Below, piece after piece: positions 61,704 to 64,000 of a stretch of 64,000 nt of DNA; position 1 is the stretch's first letter, and each line of letters opens with the position of its first letter. The position numbers were made by a program, and so were the translations under genes. The notes under the pieces were generated by a model. That model had not been told where the DNA came from. It saw only the letters and a program-made list of their open reading frames with translations, and searched no databases. Source of the DNA: an uncultured Lachnospiraceae bacterium. GTDB taxonomy: Bacteria; Bacillota; Clostridia; Lachnospirales; Lachnospiraceae. The stretch covers positions 1 to 64,000 of the forward strand of contig URMK01000019.1 of the NCBI GenBank assembly GCA_900548905.1, given 5' to 3'.

Positions 61704-62498
61704 ATGAATCACATTCGTTATGTAGAATATGATGCCCGGCACGACGCCGGCTTTGTATTCGACGTTCCGCAGGGACATGACTGCTGGCTTCTGCTCCTTA
61801 CCCATACCCCCGCATTTTTCCGCGTGGACGGAATTCTTACGGAATATCCGGCCAAATCCGCCGTACTGTTTGCCCCGCATACGCCTATCCATTATCGTGC
61901 CAGCGGGGAACTTTACAAAAATGACTGGATCCGTTTTGATTCGGATGAAAATTATGTATCCTCCCTGCCCATACGCAATACGCCTTTCCCCCTGCCGGAT
62001 GCGGACTACTGCCACAATCTCTTCCAATTGATTACCTGGAAAAACTCCTTTCCCGGACAAAACAATGAACGGATAGTGGATCAGCTTCTCCAGCTTCTTT
62101 TTTCCGAGCTGCAGGAGGCTTCCCGCATGGGCACCGGTTCCTTCCGCCTCTCCCCTAATTACCATGAACTGATGAACCTGCGCAAGGCTATTTATAACAG
62201 CCCCCAGCTTTCCTGGAATGTTTCGGGCATGGCGCAGCAGCTTCATCTGAGCGAAGGCTATCTGCAGCTCCTCTATAAAAATGCCTTCGGCACCTCCTGT
62301 ATGGACGACTGCATAAAAGCCCGCATCCGGCTGGCAAAAGATCAGCTGTTGTATACGGATAAAACCATTACTTCCATATCGGAGTTCTGCGGCTACCGCA
62401 ATGTGGAGCATTTCTGCCGGCAGTTCAAGCGGCTGACCGGGAAAAGTCCGAAGGAATTCCGGAAATCAGGGAAGGACAGCGCTGCCTTTCAAATATAA
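61704..62498 (+). CDS. AraC-family transcriptional regulator (cupin sensor)
   Basis: This 264-residue one-component regulator has an N-terminal cupin-type sugar sensor (about 1-100, with YPAKSAVLFAPHTPIHY) and a C-terminal AraC HTH pair (about 155-255) ending FCGYRNVEHFCRQFKRLTGKSPKEFR. It is divergent from the kinase-like gene and may control it and the esterase. Start ATG lies behind CCGGAGG. Confidence 0.9.
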   Translation: MNHIRYVEYDARHDAGFVFDVPQGHDCWLLLLTHTPAFFRVDGILTEYPAKSAVLFAPHTPIHYRASGELYKNDWIRFDSDENYVSSLPIRNTPFPLPDADYCHNLFQLITWKNSFPGQNNERIVDQLLQLLFSELQEASRMGTGSFRLSPNYHELMNLRKAIYNSPQLSWNVSGMAQQLHLSEGYLQLLYKNAFGTSCMDDCIKARIRLAKDQLLYTDKTITSISEFCGYRNVEHFCRQFKRLTGKSPKEFRKSGKDSAAFQI

Positions 62499-62507
62499 TG
62501 TCCATTT

Positions 62508-62547
62508 CCGGGTTTGGATGCGGCACCGTATGTCACGCCAAACCCGG
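62508..62547. repeat. Small hairpin downstream of AraC gene
   Basis: A 10-bp perfect stem, CCGGGTTTGG (62508-62517) with CCAAACCCGG (62538-62547), lies just after the AraC stop codon, 11 bp before the terminator hairpin. Confidence 0.5.
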
Positions 62548-62558
62548 ATAAACAAAAA

Positions 62559-62605
62559 GAAGTATCAAAAGGCTTTTTCTTGATTTATTTTCCTTTTGAT
62601 ACTTC
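62559..62605. terminator. Bidirectional intrinsic terminator
   Basis: A 14-bp perfect stem, GAAGTATCAAAAGG with its complement, has flanking A's on the left and a C-T rich run on the right (CCCTTTCTATTTT). It sits between the convergent AraC and coiled-coil genes and can serve both. Confidence 0.8.
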
Positions 62606-62626
62606 CCTTTCTATTTTAATGCACGG

Positions 62627-63034
62627 CTATATTTTCTCTAACCATTTCCGGTTTTCAGAACTCTGCCCCCATGAATCAAGAGCCAGAGCGTAAGTCTCCG
62701 AAACCTTTATTGACACTTCCTTAATCTCCTTGCGCGTTTCGATCTGTCCGCTGCGTAAGGCTGATACCTGAGATTCCACTTTTTCCAAACGCTGATCCAT
62801 TTTTTCAAAGCGTTGATCCATTTTTTCAAAGCGCTGATCCATTTTTTCAAAGCGCTGATCCATTTTTTCAAAGCGCTGGTCCACTTTTTCAAAACGCTGA
62901 TCCATTTTTTCAAAACGCTGGTCCACTTTTTCAAAACGTTCGTCAACATCTTGAAAACCTTTATGCATATCGTTTTTAATGTTGTGAATCTCGTTGACAA
63001 TAGTCGTCAACATTGATTTTAATTCTTCATCCAT
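62627..63034 (-). CDS. Heptad-repeat coiled-coil protein
   Basis: This 135-residue soluble protein is of unrecognised function. After a helical N-terminus (MDEELKSMLTTIVNEIHNI), about eight tandem seven-residue units of the type RFEKMDQ fill residues 30-90, encoded by near-identical 21-bp repeats. A hydrophilic C-terminus follows. It parallels the larger 14-residue-repeat protein at 1358-2323, suggesting a shared class of coiled-coil proteins. Start ATG lies 7 bp after AGGAGG. Confidence 0.75.
   Translation of the reverse strand: MDEELKSMLTTIVNEIHNIKNDMHKGFQDVDERFEKVDQRFEKMDQRFEKVDQRFEKMDQRFEKMDQRFEKMDQRFEKMDQRLEKVESQVSALRSGQIETRKEIKEVSIKVSETYALALDSWGQSSENRKWLEKI
62790..62945. repeat. 21-bp tandem repeats inside coiled-coil gene
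   Basis: About seven copies of a 21-bp unit (variants of CATTTTTTCAAAGCGCTGAT on the + strand) encode RFEKMDQ heptads. Near-identical units suggest recent copy-number change. Confidence 0.8.
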
Positions 63035-63190
63035 GGTAATCCCTCCTGTACATACATAAATAATATCATAATTAAAATATAAAGTCTACGTTTCGCGTGC
63101 TATGTAAGAAAATTATAAAGACTTCAAGGGCGGCCCTCCCTGCAAAGTTTGAGTTTTTTAGACATTTTACAAGAAAAATCGTGAAAACAG

Positions 63191-63219
63191 TTTGCATATT
63201 CGACAAGAACCGGTATAAT
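63191..63219 (+). promoter_or_regulatory. Promoter of minC
   Basis: TATAAT (63214-63219) is preceded by TTTGCA (63191-63196) at 17 bp or TTGCAT at 16 bp. The minC ATG follows at 63259 behind GGAGG. Confidence 0.6.
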
Positions 63220-63258
63220 TGCAAGAGAAAGAGTCCTTTAGAATAAGCTGGAGGGGAC

Positions 63259-63981
63259 ATGACAAAAGAATTAGTACTGAAACGCAACAAATATGGAATA
63301 AACCTTATCCTGGATAAGGAAACTCCTTTCCCAAAACTGCTTGAGGCTATTGCGGAAAAGTTCAGAGAGACCGGCACTTTTTTTAAGGATGCGAAAATGG
63401 CTGTATCTTTCGAAGGAAGGGAACTGACCCCGGAGGAAGAACAACGCATTGTAGATGTCATTACAGAAAATACTTCCATTCAGATTGTCTGTATCATGGA
63501 TAACGGTACGGCACTGGAAGACAGGATGAAAACGCGTATCGAGGCCCGGGAGTACGAAGCTGCCAACAGCTATCCGGATGCGGAGGCAGCGGGTGCAGGG
63601 GCGGATTTTTATAAAGGGAATCTCCGTTCCGGACAGGTTCTGGAAAGCTATTCCAGCATTACTCTGATTGGAGACGTCAATCCGGGAGCCAAAATTATAT
63701 CTCAGGGGAATATCGTTATCCTGGGTTCCCTGAAGGGCAACGCACATGCAGGCGCCACAGGAGACAGCGGCTGTTTTATTTTTGCGTTGGAAATGAAGCC
63801 CATACAGCTGCAGATAGGGGAATATATTGCCAAAAGCCCGGATAAGGAAAAAGGGGGGAAAGGTATCAGGAAGCGGGGCAATACCGCCGCCAATTCCTAT
63901 GCCCCGCAAATTGCAACCGCAAAAGAAGAAACGATTTGTATTGAGCCCGTTACCAAGGGGCGTTTAAGCAATCTGTTTTAG
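63259..63981 (+). CDS. minC: Septum site-determining protein MinC
   Basis: This 240-residue cytoplasmic inhibitor of FtsZ ring assembly keeps division at midcell when bound to MinD. An N-terminal MinC_N domain (about 1-100) is followed by the C-terminal beta-helix domain (about 115-200), recognised by IKGN-like GNLRSGQVLESYSSITLIGDVNPGAKI and GNIVILGSLKGNAHAGA. The last 40 residues are basic and less conserved. In Clostridia minC is followed by minD and minE, which would lie beyond the window end. It marks this edge as core chromosome. Confidence 0.93.
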   Translation: MTKELVLKRNKYGINLILDKETPFPKLLEAIAEKFRETGTFFKDAKMAVSFEGRELTPEEEQRIVDVITENTSIQIVCIMDNGTALEDRMKTRIEAREYEAANSYPDAEAAGAGADFYKGNLRSGQVLESYSSITLIGDVNPGAKIISQGNIVILGSLKGNAHAGATGDSGCFIFALEMKPIQLQIGEYIAKSPDKEKGGKGIRKRGNTAANSYAPQIATAKEETICIEPVTKGRLSNLF

Positions 63982-64000
63982 AATGACAGGATTAATTTAT

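Noticed and set aside
62790..62945. CRISPR-like short repeats
   Set aside because: The 21-bp units are directly adjacent with no unique spacers and encode heptads; no cas gene is present.

Overview
The window looks like chromosomal DNA of an anaerobic gut-type Lachnospiraceae (Bacillota). Signs of this are sigma-A promoters with strong A/G-rich ribosome binding sites, lipoprotein solute-binding proteins with Lpl-type permeases, AraC-type response regulators paired with HisKA_7TM-like YesM kinases, Cys-type sulfatases, a glycyl radical enzyme and minC. The genus cannot be fixed from sequence alone. I see no rRNA, tRNA, CRISPR array, prophage or transposase.

Layout. 1-9.1 kb: a LacI regulator, a 14-residue-repeat coiled-coil protein, a MATE exporter, a ferredoxin-tailed aldo/keto reductase, and a helicase-methyltransferase pair. 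9.5-13.1 kb (-): an ABC importer (binding protein, two permeases). 13.4-14.4 kb (+): a class D beta-lactamase. 14.5-26.1 kb (-): one long cluster of two permeases, binding protein, three sulfatases, sensor kinase and response regulator, facing a divergent membrane-bound AraC activator (26.4-28.5 kb). 28.7-29.3 kb: a DUF4258/YgiT-type small gene pair. 29.4-32.5 kb (-): GH51 arabinofuranosidase and a fourth sulfatase, then a LacI regulator (32.8-33.8 kb). 34.1-37.1 kb (+): a glycyl radical enzyme with its activase, behind a textbook promoter and a perfect palindromic operator. 37.3-38.7 kb: decayed DUF3990/DUF3791-type genes. 38.7-47.7 kb (-): response regulator, kinase, binding protein, two permeases and a GH127 beta-L-arabinofuranosidase. 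47.9-51.5 kb (-): another importer, divergent from a third regulator-kinase pair (51.7-55.2 kb, +). 55.7-60.1 kb (+): a GH63-like hydrolase, an SDR epimerase and a second GH127-type enzyme, behind a consensus promoter and a leader with competing hairpins. 60.3-64 kb: an esterase, a P-loop kinase-like protein, AraC, a heptad-repeat coiled-coil protein and minC.

How the genes may work together (inference). Four importers, all without an ATPase gene here, would bring oligosaccharides into the cell. All four sulfatases, GH51, both GH127-type enzymes and the GH63-like enzyme lack signal peptides, so desulfation and arabinoside cleavage are probably cytoplasmic. Arabinofuranosidases next to sulfatases suggest a sulfated arabinose-containing glycan as one substrate. 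The sulfatases need an anaerobic maturase that is not in the window. The glycyl radical enzyme has the Cys-X-Glu arrangement of radical eliminases and dehydratases, but its substrate is unknown.
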